Shown one piece after another: positions 24,440 to 35,923 of a stretch of DNA of 64,000 nt. How positions within the stretch are numbered: position 1 is the stretch's first letter; each line of letters starts with the position of its first letter. Origin of the DNA: Eumeta japonica (lineage: Eukaryota; Arthropoda; Insecta; Lepidoptera; Psychidae). A program made the position numbers and the translations under genes. The notes beneath the pieces are model-generated. The model saw only the letters and a program-made list of their open reading frames with translations, searched no databases and was not told the origin of the DNA. The DNA is taken from NCBI GenBank assembly GCA_005406025.1, contig BGZK01000092.1:186001-250000 (forward strand). The letters run 5' to 3'.

Positions 24440-24880
24440 ACGAACAAGACTTGGACGGACATAGAGATCGTAATCCAGAGTGATATCAGAATGAGAACAG
24501 GTTTTGGGACAAAGAAGGCAACCGGAATCAGAATTTACAGCTGAAGCCGAATACTGTACTGAACACAGAAACGAGAGCTAGATCCACAATGAAATCGTCA
24601 TCGAAACTAAAAGTAAGACCGAGTTTGAAATTGACAGCTAACTAGCACCGAAACCAGAAGCGGGGCTGTATTAGGTACTGAAAGTAATTTGGAAAATAGT
24701 GCAAAATTGAGAGTATAGCCGAAAGCGAATTCGAATTGGGAAAAAAGCCAGGATAGAAACCGACAACAGAAATGGGATCGACACAAGAGTTAACGTCGTA
24801 CCTGGGTAACTGGATGAGAATGAAAAAGATATTGAAAGCTGGATTGGAATAGAATCGAAAACAGCAAATATAAAGAGTTT
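24440..24880. repeat. Degenerate purine-rich array
   Basis: Recurring short units such as GAACCGAA, GAAATCG and AACCAGAAGCGG, purine-biased for more than 400 bp. It is similar in style to 6.1 and 16.3 kb and, in complement, to the tails of the repeats at 4.05 and 50.2 kb. The antisense 128-codon frame (alternating Phe/Ser/Ile) is a by-product. Confidence 0.55.
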
Positions 24881-25223
24881 TCCTGAGTTCACAAGAGCAA
24901 AGACACGTAAAAAAACTGTAAGTTATATCTATTTGAGGTATTAGAGAAATTAAAAAGCAGACAGATCCGTATGAACGAGCCAAAGTGCTATAATCGGTGT
25001 CTCTCGCCCTCTGGCAAATTAATATCAATGGAAATAGTACTCCGCCTTAAATGGCCTCAATAAAAGTAAATTAGGATTAAACCGCTTCGGAACTTATAAA
25101 TCACTGGATTGGTGTAACACTAAAAGACTAAAAACTTTGCAGACAGTGTCGAATAATAATAATATCGATGCGTGTCGGTAATAAAATTACACAACCATCT
25201 AAGATATGGAAATTAGACTTATT

Positions 25224-25634
25224 AAGCTATTGCATAGCTTCTATCGCAGGCCTTGAGCGTGGAGACCGAATCCAGAAATTCCGTAACGAAAATAACCTAA
25301 CACCTACCGCTCCGACCGGCACAGCGGTGATACTTTTTACTTTTGCCATCTATCGATGAATAGCAGAACTTTTAATGACTTTTTTGAAATATCACGCTTG
25401 TCTCTTTCTTTAGTTCAGCAACTCGCCTCTAGGTGGCAATGGTTGTATCGGCGTTACTGCGCATGCTTGATCCCCCTCTTCACCCGCAATCTGGTGACTC
25501 ATGCCTGCTTAGAGTTTCGGCGTTAGGGCACCTCCTCTTTGTATTTACTTCATGGTACGACTCTACGAAGCTCGCACGAATCGAGACGCTATGCTATGCA
25601 ATGGCTTTACCGCGGCAGTCCCCGAGTGCCACAC
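25224..25634 (+). repeat. Interspersed repeat family C, copy 1
   Basis: Begins with the palindrome AAGCTATTGCATAGCTT (25224-25240), then CGCAGGCCTTGAGCGTGG and GAAATTCCGTAACGAAAATA. It ends with GCTATGCAATGGCTTTACCG and CCCCGAGTGCCACAC. The copy at 45504-46053 has the same start and end but a different middle. Both ends contain a version of the GCTATTGCATAGC palindrome. No coding capacity; class unknown. Confidence 0.7.
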
Positions 25635-25739
25635 GTGTTTTTTTTTAAATATTTTATTTCGAAAAGATGCATGTTTTTTTTACATATTTTTGACTATTAT
25701 GACAAACCTAATATAAAAAACTATTTCTAATTTTTTGTC

Positions 25740-26340
25740 AACATAAAACTTAAGCCGTGCAATATGGCGTTGAATCAGAATAAATGCGCTCACAACGCCT
25801 ACGACGTCCACTTAAAGCTCGATTCGTGGCAAACTTCGTTCACTCACTTGATGAAACTTAGGCACTTCCATAAACACTCGCTAAAAACCGAAGATTAACA
25901 ATATGCTAAGATCGGATTCCATAAAACGTCTCCCTCGTGCGACTTCGATGTTTTTCGGCTCCACTCGACGATTCGCTGCTGTTGTGGTATCCTTGTCCGA
26001 TATAAACCAACGATATCACAGTCAAATGGCGTTTGCGTATACCTACATAATTGTCTTTACTTAGGATAATTTCTAGACTTCTTGTTGTTTTAATTATTTA
26101 TTTTTGTTGGCAAAATAGGTGTACCGTATAAGTTTTTCGTAGCAACCCTCTCTCTGGGCACGGAAATAATACGATTGCTGTGCTTCCAACTATAGCTTGG
26201 GGTCGAAAGTGCGTTGATACAATATTGTAGCAACTCACCAACTGTATGTAACTTTTTCGCATTAAACGATTCTTCGTTGACTTTGATAAAAACTTACCAC
26301 AATATATGCTAACACCAGCTTGACACGCTCACGCGTTTTC
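25740..26340. repeat. Probable interspersed repeat, class unknown
   Basis: Mid-GC block (CTACGACGTCCACTTAAAGC, then GACTTCGATGTTTTTCGGCT) with a style typical of transposon-derived sequence. A short minus frame TRERVKLVLAYIVV near 26310 is open and protein-like, but I cannot assign it. No second copy is in the window. Confidence 0.35.
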
Positions 26341-27840
26341 GAAAAATATTGACTGCACTACTTGTGACTTTTTTACGGTCGTAAGAACCAATTATGTTTC
26401 TTGCTTGCACTGGTCATTGTACTTAAATGATTTTTATAAATTAAAACAGGAACATTGTTTGATAGTGGACTGTAATATTTGAAGGTAAATTAATTATAAT
26501 ATAAAAATTTTGTACACAGACAAGTATCTATAAATAATTATTGTTAATCATAGACAATTTCTATATGAGGATTCAAACATAAGCCACTGCAATAATTTTA
26601 AATAGTAATTTTAAATAATATTTGTAGAGCATATAAAAACGATACTTATGAATAATTATCGAGCAAGTGCTGCAAGAAATCCATGGATCGAGAACAATAG
26701 CCATCTATTTATTTAACTGGTATGAAAAGATAATGTCGATAATGATGACAAGTCTTTCTGTTGGTTTATTTGACTTTATTCTACTTTCATATTCAAACTA
26801 CTTTCAAGTATGATAAAAATTAGAGTGGTTTAACTGGGAATTAACGTCTAAACTAAGGTTCCGTCGTATAAGTTTCCGATTTATTTATAAGCACGATTAT
26901 TGAATATGTTTAAATAAAAAATCTTTCCTTGTAGAGCTCAAACTTTACACAAAATATATACTCACTCCCCTTGCGAGACAAGAAATCGATAAGACGTCAT
27001 TTTTCTAAATCGCAACAAACAGATAACGAGATTATTTTTTTATGCTAATATGCCAACGACGAGTGATAGAACCTCGAAGTATATCTGAAATGGGAAACGG
27101 GATTTAATATTATAAGTCAATAACTATCTTTATACTGTAATTAATACTGTTTCTTCAGTCTATAACATTTAGTTTTATGCCAAAGAAGTCTATATTACAA
27201 AACAAAAAAAGGTTCACAATTACCGTTCCAGCGGTGTGCGGGTCGAGGACACATCACAGATGCAATTCTGCCAATAAGCCCGAGGGCGCTATAAATAGAG
27301 TAACCAGTGCGGGCCGTCTTACTTTTATTTGAAAACGCTTATCGAGCTACGTCAAATCCGCGACGACACGCGTCACAACGACTACTTAACTATTGAACTC
27401 CGCTAACGGTGGAAAGTGACCGACAGACCGATACAAAGTTGAGCGTGTCCCACGTTTAAGATCCAAGATGATGTAGCCACATATGAACTTTCTGTAGACA
27501 TTTATTTATAATTTTGTAAATTCCTATTTCTACCATTATCTTCGAAATATTTTCTGCGATTGAATTTGTAAATTTAAATGTACAAGTAAGTCTGCTCATT
27601 ACCATAAATATAAATTGTTTTCGGACTAGTTTCCTATTACACAATAATCATAAGTAATGATGCTTACCAACTTCCCACACAGGTTGGATTAAAAAATTTT
27701 CATATAAAACGTTTATGAAATATGAAAAGGAATATATTTTTCCTAGCTTCATATCCCTTAAAAACAAGAACAATTTGCTTCAATCGTCTAAGAATCAGAG
27801 CTTAACTGATAAAGTACTATAGTCCTCAGTAAAGGAGCTT
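26341..27840. other. AT-rich intergenic with TATA-containing GC patch
   Basis: No gene seen. 27230-27420 is GC-richer and contains the core-promoter candidate listed next. Confidence 0.4.
27290..27297 (+). promoter_or_regulatory. TATA-box candidate
   Basis: TATAAATA flanked on both sides by GC-rich sequence (GAGGGCGC before, GTGCGGGCCGTC after), the classical layout of a focused promoter. A start would be expected near 27320, where TCTTAC could act as initiator. No coding exon is seen downstream. Confidence 0.28.
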
Positions 27841-27852
27841 TTTATATTAACA

Positions 27853-28235
27853 CTAGCTTTTGCCCGCAGCTCCGCCCGCGTGGACTACGATATTTAAACC
27901 GTTTTAGAAGCGTTCGAGGCGTTTATTCATATTTTTCCCACACGATCATTTTAAATGACCTCTCTATTATTTAGAGATTAAACTGTATATCGGGTTCTAC
28001 ACAACCAAATCAGATGATGCATAGCTTAGATGTTAAGTGGGATCCCAAACTACGAAACTGTGAATTTTTTGAGCTCCGCCTGGTGGCGAGCTACGTCAAT
28101 GGGGATAGCATAAAAAGCTTCTCCGTGGAAAAAATACATATACATACCAATTTTCATAATGATCGGTCAAATAGTTTCTGAGTCTATCGATTTCATAATA
28201 TACACATCCTTCTTTATATATTCAGATTAGTATTA
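27853..28235 (+). repeat. Interspersed repeat, head and tail present
   Basis: Head CTAGCTTTTGCCCGCAGCTC plus CGCCCGCGTGG. The tail holds CCAATTTTCATAATGATCGG followed by TCAAATAGTTTCTGAG, then ends in short AT-rich sequence. The 37.6-kb copy has an equivalent tail (TTTCACGAAATTCTGTCCAG, TAGTTTTTT). I remember both motifs as characteristic of abundant lepidopteran retroposons. No ORF. Confidence 0.65.
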
Positions 28236-30720
28236 CTAACAGGCTAAGTCTTCGTGAGTTCCATTGTTTTCACCAGATGACAACTGTTACTTTCTGCAAG
28301 TGTACTTTATAAATATTAACAGCGAATAAAAAGCGCAGGTGTAAAACTGGTGATTGTGATGTTTTACGCCTGATTGTGGTGAAATCAGGTGATTGTCCAA
28401 ATTATATTACATTTTGGTTAAATCGTGAGATAATTTGGTCAAAAGTCGACAAACGTTTATCCTATAAAATGAACTGCCAACATAAAAGTACAGTCATCAC
28501 ACAATTTTTTACTGTTGCTTAATAATGTTTGTTTAATAAAATATCCACATCTTCCTACACATTATGTACCATACGATGTGTATACAATTCCCCAGCCCTA
28601 CTCTTGGGACGGAATCACGATAACATTATCTCATTATTAACAAGGTACTTCTCGTTTTCTTCCTTTGGAAATAAATAGTGAAACAAGATCTTTTTGCCGT
28701 CCCACAAATGAGCAGGTGGCGAAAAAGACCGGAGTAGTTCACCTCCAAACAAAAGTGTTTTTGTTTCCCACAGTACTCTAGAGAATGGCATCTCGACAGC
28801 AAAAACCGGACGCAATATTACCAAAACACTAGTAAACAACATTTGCTTAAATTGTTTACAAACAATTTTGCTTTTTTAGACAATACCGGACCAGTTCGGA
28901 AAAAATTTATGATCCGAAGGGTTTGTTTGAAACATTATAAAATTCTTGCGGAAAGGCTTTTATCCGGTTTCGAAACCAGATGAAAGTGTCTCGAAGAGTT
29001 CTCCGTTTACCTTATTTTAAATTTTGTTTGATTGATTGACTGATAGATTGATTTTGTATAAAAACATTATTAATAGTGATTAAAGAATGAGAGTAAGTAA
29101 CACAAAACAATGTGAGGAGTGATGAGGCAAGGGTTTTACCCTTAACAATCGTTAAAAGGAGGATGGTGAACGCAAATTTTATTTTAAAAGTGATTTTTTG
29201 TTAAATATTAGTTTAAAAGGAGATGGTGGAAAAGGCTGTTAGAGTAGGAAATGAACAACTTTCCCAATGGAAAGAAATTCCATCGGCAAACTCGAAAGAC
29301 CCGAGCAAAGTTCCATTGCCCAGATACACATTGATGAATATCTGTAATTTATAAATGAAAAGATAACTTTTAGCCTTTTATCGTAATTCAATATTTGTAG
29401 TACTCTTAGTGTAGCACTTATTCATTTTATCTTTATTTTACCAAAAAAAGCCCCTCGTCTAATAAAATTATTTATATGATTTTTTTTTATTGTCGTCTAC
29501 AGATTTTCACAATATTAAGAAGTTATGGTCCTCGTCATCCGAGGACTTAGTTCGGATTAGTCTCCCCTTTGTATTTCTACCACGGACTGTCCCGGACCAC
29601 CTCTTCCCGGTGCTGGATAGAGATCTTTAGCAAGTCGACACTGCGACGTGCAGTAGGTGGTTGCCTATTTTAGTATAATCATTAATTTAGTTTTCCTTTA
29701 CAAAATACAATATTACGCCAATATAACCGGTATTTCATTTTCGGGCACTCGAACATTATAAGTAGTAGTTAAGTTGTGATCACTTCTGTCCAATTATCTA
29801 ATAATACTTTATCAAATTGTAAAAATTTTTATAATATAACGAAATTTTTGAACAGCTAAATCGTTATTTTGTTACATTGAATGTGAAACTCACTGCTGAA
29901 AATTGGCTTTGGGGCCGATTAAAAACTTCATGCATTGTTTAAAGAAGTTTCAACATTTTGCGGGAGACTTTAGTACTTTGACCTCACTGAGCCTTCACTT
30001 AGGTACCTACAATTGTTTAAACACAACTTGTCAAACTGTCTAGAGGAGTCGTCAAGAACGTGTAGTCGAAGCTAAATAGGTTTGTCATTCCGTATAAAAA
30101 TTTTGAAGTAGTTTAGAACGCGTGAAACACGGTGTACTTGAAAAAAAAAGATTCAAACCTTAAAAAACCTAAATAAAAACCGATTCCTTTTACAATCTTC
30201 TGATCAGTGGCGAGAATATTAAAAGTCGAGCGGGCTGGGTTATGTGAACAAGCCAGGACCACGGACTTGAAGAATAATAACATATATGTTTTGGTGGTAC
30301 TAGAGCGTTTTTTATTATATACAACCTGACAGTCTCGAGTTTCAAATCATGCCACGTGGTTCTCTAGAAAGCAATGCCTTACCTAACAGCGACGACAGAA
30401 ATACTCAATTTTATCTTGGAATTTTTTGCTAAAGTCCAGGAACATGAATTCCAGATTCACTCACTAAAATGATAGAGCGTGGATAAAACAATTTTATTGG
30501 CACACCTGTTGAATATTTAAGGTTTAACTTAGGGATTTGATGATTAATGAAGTATGCAACCATTACGAGTCATTTTTCTATGTCAAATCAATATTTTTAC
30601 TTTTTTTTTCAACTAAATCATATAGCGTAATTATGAAATGAAATAATTTTTTGTCTAATCCTCCTGTCATTGTTATTTTTTTTATAATTAAAATATGTAA
30701 TAGCAACTATACAATCAGCT
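28236..30720. other. AT-rich; mid-GC block at 29500-29660
   Basis: No gene seen. 28337-28362 has an imperfect inverted repeat (AGGTGTAAAAC / GTTTTACGCCT). 29500-29660 is a compact mid-GC block with a small GTCCTCG/CGAGGAC hairpin, possibly a SINE or LINE tail, unassigned. Confidence 0.35.
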
Positions 30721-30734
30721 ATACAAAATTCTTC

Positions 30735-30740
30735 TTTATT
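30735..30740 (-). terminator. Polyadenylation signal
   Basis: AATAAA on the minus strand (TTTATT on plus), about 150 bp downstream of the stop codon at 30888. The spacing suits a short 3' UTR. Confidence 0.45.
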
Positions 30741-30887
30741 ATTTAATTATAACAATTTAAGTAAAATAATATCATTTTCTAACATAAATTATAATCTACG
30801 TATAACTTTTGTTATAAAAACAAATACTAATGCGATTGCAAGTCAGAGTCTACACTTTCATTTTTGACCATAGTATTTAAAGCGTAT

Positions 30888-30960
30888 TTATTTCTGCTTC
30901 TTCTTCTTTTTGGATTCGTCGACCGCATGCTCGGACGAAATCTCGTACTCCGTATCCAAT
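30888..30960 (-). CDS. Candidate 3'-terminal coding exon with Lys-rich C-terminus
   Basis: Minus strand: GTTTTTTGTCAACAG is a good acceptor. The exon starts with the last base of a split codon (A), then 23 codons and TAA at 30888-30890. The peptide ends SSEHAVDESKKKKKQK. 17 of 23 codons end in G or C, against an AT-rich background, and the other two frames are much less coding-like. A poly(A) signal follows about 150 bp downstream. The basic tail could be a nuclear-localisation or membrane-proximal signal; the family is unknown. The upstream exon must end two bases into a codon, so the exon at 37323-37506 (phase 0 donor) cannot be its direct neighbour. Confidence 0.55.
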
Positions 30961-31488
30961 CTGTTGACAAAAAACGCCAATTATCTTGTATTGTAGTAAT
31001 GTTTAAAACATAGAGGTGATCGTATTTTCAACCAAATAAAGTTCCATTGCAAAGCTCCACATAGCGTTGGCTACCACTTAATGGAACTCGGCTAGAGAAT
31101 GACCACGGTTGTTGTTACCTCGTCGACTCAAAATAGGTTGAAAAATATGGATAGGATATATATGTAGGAAACTATGGTTTGGGACTTTCGTCACGCACTT
31201 TTCAAGTGCATAAGCAAGTTTAATGCTGCTGTATTTTAATATTAAATATCTGTTATCTAAGTGTTTAAAATAACATAAAATGTATATTTTCGTATTTTGT
31301 AGGAAAATAATATATACAAATTCGAGATCAACTGTAAAAGTACCCGTGAGCGGCGAAGGGCTGACAGCTCTAGTCGACCAGATTCGTGCGATATTCATCT
31401 AGTAAAGGATCCAAATTACACCTATATGTTTAATGCGTGAAATGTATCACAAATTTTAGAATGTTAAAAAATATATTACGAATGGATC
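30961..31488. other. Putative intron sequence, weak minus ORF
   Basis: A 106-codon minus frame (31078-31398) starts with a GC-richer stretch (TRAVSPSPLTGTFTVD) and then becomes AT-rich. I see no splice sites that would make it an exon. Confidence 0.3.
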
Positions 31489-31795
31489 GGTTAAGAAATT
31501 CCTGGCCAGATTACTATTAATTAAATATGACTTTTTTTTTAAACATTGAACTTATTAGTTTAACAAAGGAATTTTATACGTAAACGTTGGGTTGCCAATT
31601 TTTTGTCTGGCGTAACTATTGCTTTGGCATAACTGTATAAACAAATAAGTCGTTACTGTTACTAGTATCGACTAATGTCGACTAGTATCTAAATTAGTTT
31701 AGACGCATCTGTTTAATAAATTACCAAAAATAAACTTAAAAAAAGGCATTTTTCAATTTTTAATTAAGCGTAGTCTGGCCAGAAATTTTTTAGCC
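31489..31795. mobile_element. MITE-like element with 26-bp imperfect TIRs
   Basis: Left end GGTTAAGAAATTCCTGGCCA (continuing GATTAC) at 31489-31514 and right end 31770-31795 are inverted copies, 22 of 26 positions matching. Length 307 bp, no ORF, AT-rich. No clear target duplication, so the superfamily is open. Inside, ACTAGTATCGACTAATGTCG is part of a small local duplication. Confidence 0.6.
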
Positions 31796-31799
31796 AACC

Positions 31800-33630
31800 C
31801 AGGCGCGACATATTATTTAACATACTAAATCTGATATAAAATACTATTCATCCATTGAACAAGTGGGTGAAGGTCGCTTCTAATTCGGATCTTAAACTAA
31901 CCAGAACAGACATTCAGAGTTCGTCGCGCCGCGCCGCGCATCGCCGTCATCACCCGTATCAATCCGGGGCGTTAAGCATGTTCTTACCAAATGGACATTT
32001 CTTTGTATACAAAATGTTTACTAAGAAAAGTTGAAAATTCAGTTTTGTAAAAAAGGCCGGCAACGCTCGAGTGACTCTTCTGAGGTCGTGGGTGTCCAAG
32101 GGCTCGCGATATTCATCTACTTTCCGATGGCCCGCAAGCTTCTTTGCCCTTATAAATCTTATGAAAAAAGACAGCTACCTATTACAGAATAAATTAATAG
32201 ATGTAATAAGAGAATATTTATTAAGGAATGATGCAAAAAAGGATATTCAATATGAATAAAATGTAATTCAATTGTAAGTCAATATAATGTATTCAGCTAT
32301 TGACATATAATAATAAGATGAGAAGTAAAAAAATAGGAAACGCGATATTGGATTAAGACACAAACTATAATATATTTCAGCTAGAGACATGATGAAGGGT
32401 TATATGAGACACGACGACACGACAGTGACCGACAGCGGACGGCGTGTTCGATTATGAGATGAGACAGGACGTACTTAATTATGAATAAGACGTGACACGT
32501 CTGTTCACAATAAAAATACTACTTGATTAATATTCACATAAATGACAAAATAAAAGTAACGTAGCCGTAGCAGTAGTCGACTGTAAGTCACTCCGTATTT
32601 AGGACGTCCCCTCGCATCGACTCATACGCGTAACAGCCTTCACGGAATGTCATTCCCGCCAATCACGAATTTAATGCAGACATACAAAAAATATCTATTT
32701 CGGGTGTGAGCGCCCGGGGGTGCTCGGGGACGCGACATTTGAGTGCTCACCAAACGCCAGCACTCGCACCCGTTTGGTATTAGGAAGGTGCATCGCAAGA
32801 AAACGACGTCGACGGGAAATGTGTTTTTTTAGGGGAGCGGCGCGGAACACCATCCGACGGGAAATTAAGATACTATCTGTTTCTCGAACTTACAACGCGG
32901 TCGAACGAGTGACGTGAGGTAAGACGGCAGACGCTACATGGTCGATTTCACATTTCTGAGCTGTATTTTTCTCGGGATGACTGATGTTCTTGTAGGTCCG
33001 CATGCGTCAATGTTAGTTTCGATTCCTGTTTTCGTCAGTGATACACCTATCGACGTTGTATCATCCAAAAAACATATAAGCGACAAACGTAAACCAAAGA
33101 TTTTGAATTTTTGAAATAGATGAGCGAAGTCACACGCTTGAATAAATTCGCGGCAAGTTCTTATGAGTTCCGTTCAAAGTTACTATCGTCGATGGATAGT
33201 AACTTTGATTTGATAAAGGATTTATTTTATCCTTACAATAGATGCGTGATATTTTCAACTACCTAAAGAAAAAACATGGTGGTTCAGTAGGAAAAAAAAT
33301 ATAGAAGAGAATAGTACAAACCGGTAAACAGTGGTCTGATAAAATTGTTTAAGGGGGTCGGACGAAGAAAGGAAATCCACGCAGAAAAATAGTTCAGCAT
33401 TTATATTAAAAACGTTTGAGCAATAAATAAATTTCAAATACATCGATTATAACAATACTTCACATTGATGTTAGAATATATAAAATCATAATATTATGAA
33501 GTTAATAAACCTAGGCTCATCGTGAAAAGACGGTTACAATTTTCCTACATATTTTTTTTATAAATAATCAATATTTTTTTATAAGTAATTCTTTGTTTTG
33601 CAATATTACAAAGGATTCATTTCATAATTA
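31800..33630. other. Intergenic; GC islets near 31.93 and 32.8 kb, hairpin 33174-33208
   Basis: 31915-31970 and 32705-32930 are CpG-rich with no convincing exon. 32487-32501 AGACGTGACACGTCT is an odd-length perfect palindrome. 33174-33187 TCAAAGTTACTATC pairs with 33195-33208 (14-bp perfect stem, 7-nt loop). Confidence 0.4.
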
Positions 33631-35660
33631 AACTCATCAACCAGACAAAACTGTTTGTAACATTGGTTCACTATTAAAATTTCAATGTGTAAGTGCTACC
33701 GACTCGTCAACCAGACAAAACTGTTTGTAACGTTGGCTTACTATTGAAATTTCAATGTGTAAGTGCTACCGACTCGTCAACAAGACAAAACTGTTTGTAA
33801 CGTTGGCTTACTATTGAAATTTCAATGTGTAAGTGCTACTGACTCGTCAACCAGACAAAACTGTTTGTAACGTTGGCTTACTATTGAAATTTCAATGTGT
33901 AAGTGCTACCGACTCGTCAACCATACAAAACTGTTTGTAAAGTTGGCTTACTATTAAAATTTCATTGTGTAAGTGCTACTGACTCGTCAACCAGACAAAA
34001 CTGTTTGTAACATTGGTCCACCATTAAAATTTCAATGTGTAAGTGCTACCGACTCGTCAACCATACAAAACTGTTTGTAAAGTTGGCTTACTATTAAAAT
34101 TTCATTGTGTAAGTGCTACTGACTCGTCAACCAGACAAAACTGTTTGTAACGTTGGCTTACTATTGAAATTTCAATGTGTAAGTGCCACCGACTCGTCAA
34201 CCATACAAAACTGTTTGTAAAGTTGGCTTACTATTAAAATTTCATTGTGTAAGTGCTACTGACTCGTCAACCAGACAAAACTGTTTATAACGTTGGCTTA
34301 CAATTGAAATTTCAATGTGTAAGTGCTACCGACTCGTCAACAAGACAAAACTGTTTGTAACGTTGGCTTACTATTGAAATTTCAATGTGTAAGTGCTACC
34401 GACTCGTCAACCATACAAAACTGTTTGTAAAGTTGGCTTACTATTAAAATTTCATTGTGTAAGTGCTACTGACTCGTCAACCAGACAAAACTGTTTGTAA
34501 CATTGGTCCACCATTAAAATTTCAATGTGTAAGTGCTACCGACTCGTCAACCATACAAAACTGTTTGTAAAGTTGGCTTACTATTAAAATTTCATTGTGT
34601 AAGTGCTACTGACTCGTCAACCAGACAAAACTGTTTGTAACGTTGGCTTACTATTGAAATTTCAATGTGTAAGTGCCACCGACTCGTCAACCATACAAAA
34701 CTGTTTGTAAAGTTGGCTTACTATTAAAATTTCATTGTGTAAGTGCTACTGACTCGTCAACCAGACAAAACTGTTTGTAACATTAGTTCACTATTAAAAT
34801 TTCAATGTGTAAGTGCTACCGACTCGTCAACCATACAAAACTGTTTGTAAAGTTGGCTTACTATTAAAATTTCATTGTGTAAGTGCTACTGACTCGTCAA
34901 CCAGACAAAACTGTTTATAACGTTGGCTTACTATTGAAATTTCAATGTGTAAGTGCTACCGACTCGTCAACCATACAAAACTGTTTGTAAAGTTGGCTTA
35001 CTATTAAAATTTCATTGTGTAAGTGCTACTGACTCGTCAACCAGACAAAACTGTTTGTAACGTTGGCCTACTATTAAAATTTCAATGTGTAAGTGCTACT
35101 GACTCGTCAACTAGACAAAACTGTTTGTAACGTTGGCCTACTATTAAAATTTCAATGTGTTAGTGCTACTGACTCGTCAACTAGACAAAACTGTTTGTAA
35201 CGTTGGCCTACTATTGAAATTTCAATGTGTAAGTGCTACCGACTCATGAACCAGACAAAACTGTTTGTAACGTTGGCTTACTATTAAAATTTCATTGTGT
35301 AAGTGCTACCGACTCGTCAACCAGACAAAACGGTTTGTAACGTTGGCCTACTATTGAAATTTCAATGTGTAAGTGCTACTGACTCGTCAACTAGACAAAA
35401 CTGTTTGTAACGTTGGCTTACTATTAAAATTTCATTGTGTAAGTGCTACCGACTCGTCAACCAGACAAAACTGTTTGTAACGTTGGCCTACTATTGAAAT
35501 TTCAATGTGTAAGTGCTACCGACTCATGAACCAGACAAAACTGTTCGTAACGTTGGCTTACTATTAAAATTTCATTGTGTAAGTGCTACCGACTCGTAGA
35601 CCAGACAAAATTGTTTGTAACGTTGGCTTACTATTAAAATTTCAATGTGTAAGTGTTACC
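33631..35660. repeat. Satellite-like tandem array, 29 copies of an exact 70-bp unit
   Basis: Each unit reads GACTCGTCAACCAGACAAAA, then CTGTTTGTAACGTTGGCTTA, then CTATTGAAATTTCAATGTGT, then AAGTGCTACC. All 29 units are exactly 70 bp with no indel. Sequence classes alternate: B units (CCATAC, AGTTGG, TTCATTG) occupy positions 5, 7, 9, 12, 14, 16, 18 and 20, giving a mostly 140-bp dimer. Units 5-9 (33911-34260) are identical to units 12-16 (34401-34750) over 350 bp. The right third (units 21-29) has its own variants (GGCCTA, CTCATGAA). Many units contain the palindrome TTGAAATTTCAA. A 70-bp period shifts frame and stops occur in every unit, so it is not coding. Confidence 0.97.
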
Positions 35661-35759
35661 GTCCAACTAACTGTCAGCATTATAATTACAGGATTTGACA
35701 CAACATGATGATAAAAACATGCATTGAACATCAAGATCAAAAGAAATCTGACATTTCAC

Positions 35760-35915
35760 CAGTGGCGGCGCTACACCACTCGTGGACGTTGGCGACATCA
35801 GGTTTGCGAGGCCTCTTTTTAATAACTTGTAGGCAAAACTTTTTGTTTGCGAGGCCCCTTCAGGCGCGAGGCCGTCGGCGGTGGCCGACGTCGCCGACGC
35901 CTAGCGCCACCACTG
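35760..35915. mobile_element. hAT-type MITE, 156 bp, with perfect 8-bp target duplication
   Basis: Left terminus CAGTGGCGGCGCTA (35760-35773) and right terminus TAGCGCCACCACTG (35902-35915) are inverted repeats with 13 of 14 matching. CATTTCAC flanks both sides (35752-35759 and 35916-35923), an exact 8-bp duplication. CAGNG termini plus an 8-bp duplication are the hallmark of the hAT superfamily. Too short to code, so non-autonomous. The GC-rich interior (GGCCGTCGGCGGTGGCCGAC) explains the Arg-rich antisense frame that I reject. Confidence 0.88.
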
Positions 35916-35923
35916 CATTTCAC

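Noticed and set aside
24642..25028. 128-codon minus-strand ORF
   Set aside because: Most of it is antisense of a purine-rich degenerate array; Phe/Ser/Ile bias, no domain.
33631..35660. CRISPR-like regular array
   Set aside because: There are no unique spacers: the whole 70-bp unit repeats, in eukaryotic sequence context. It is a tandem satellite-like array.
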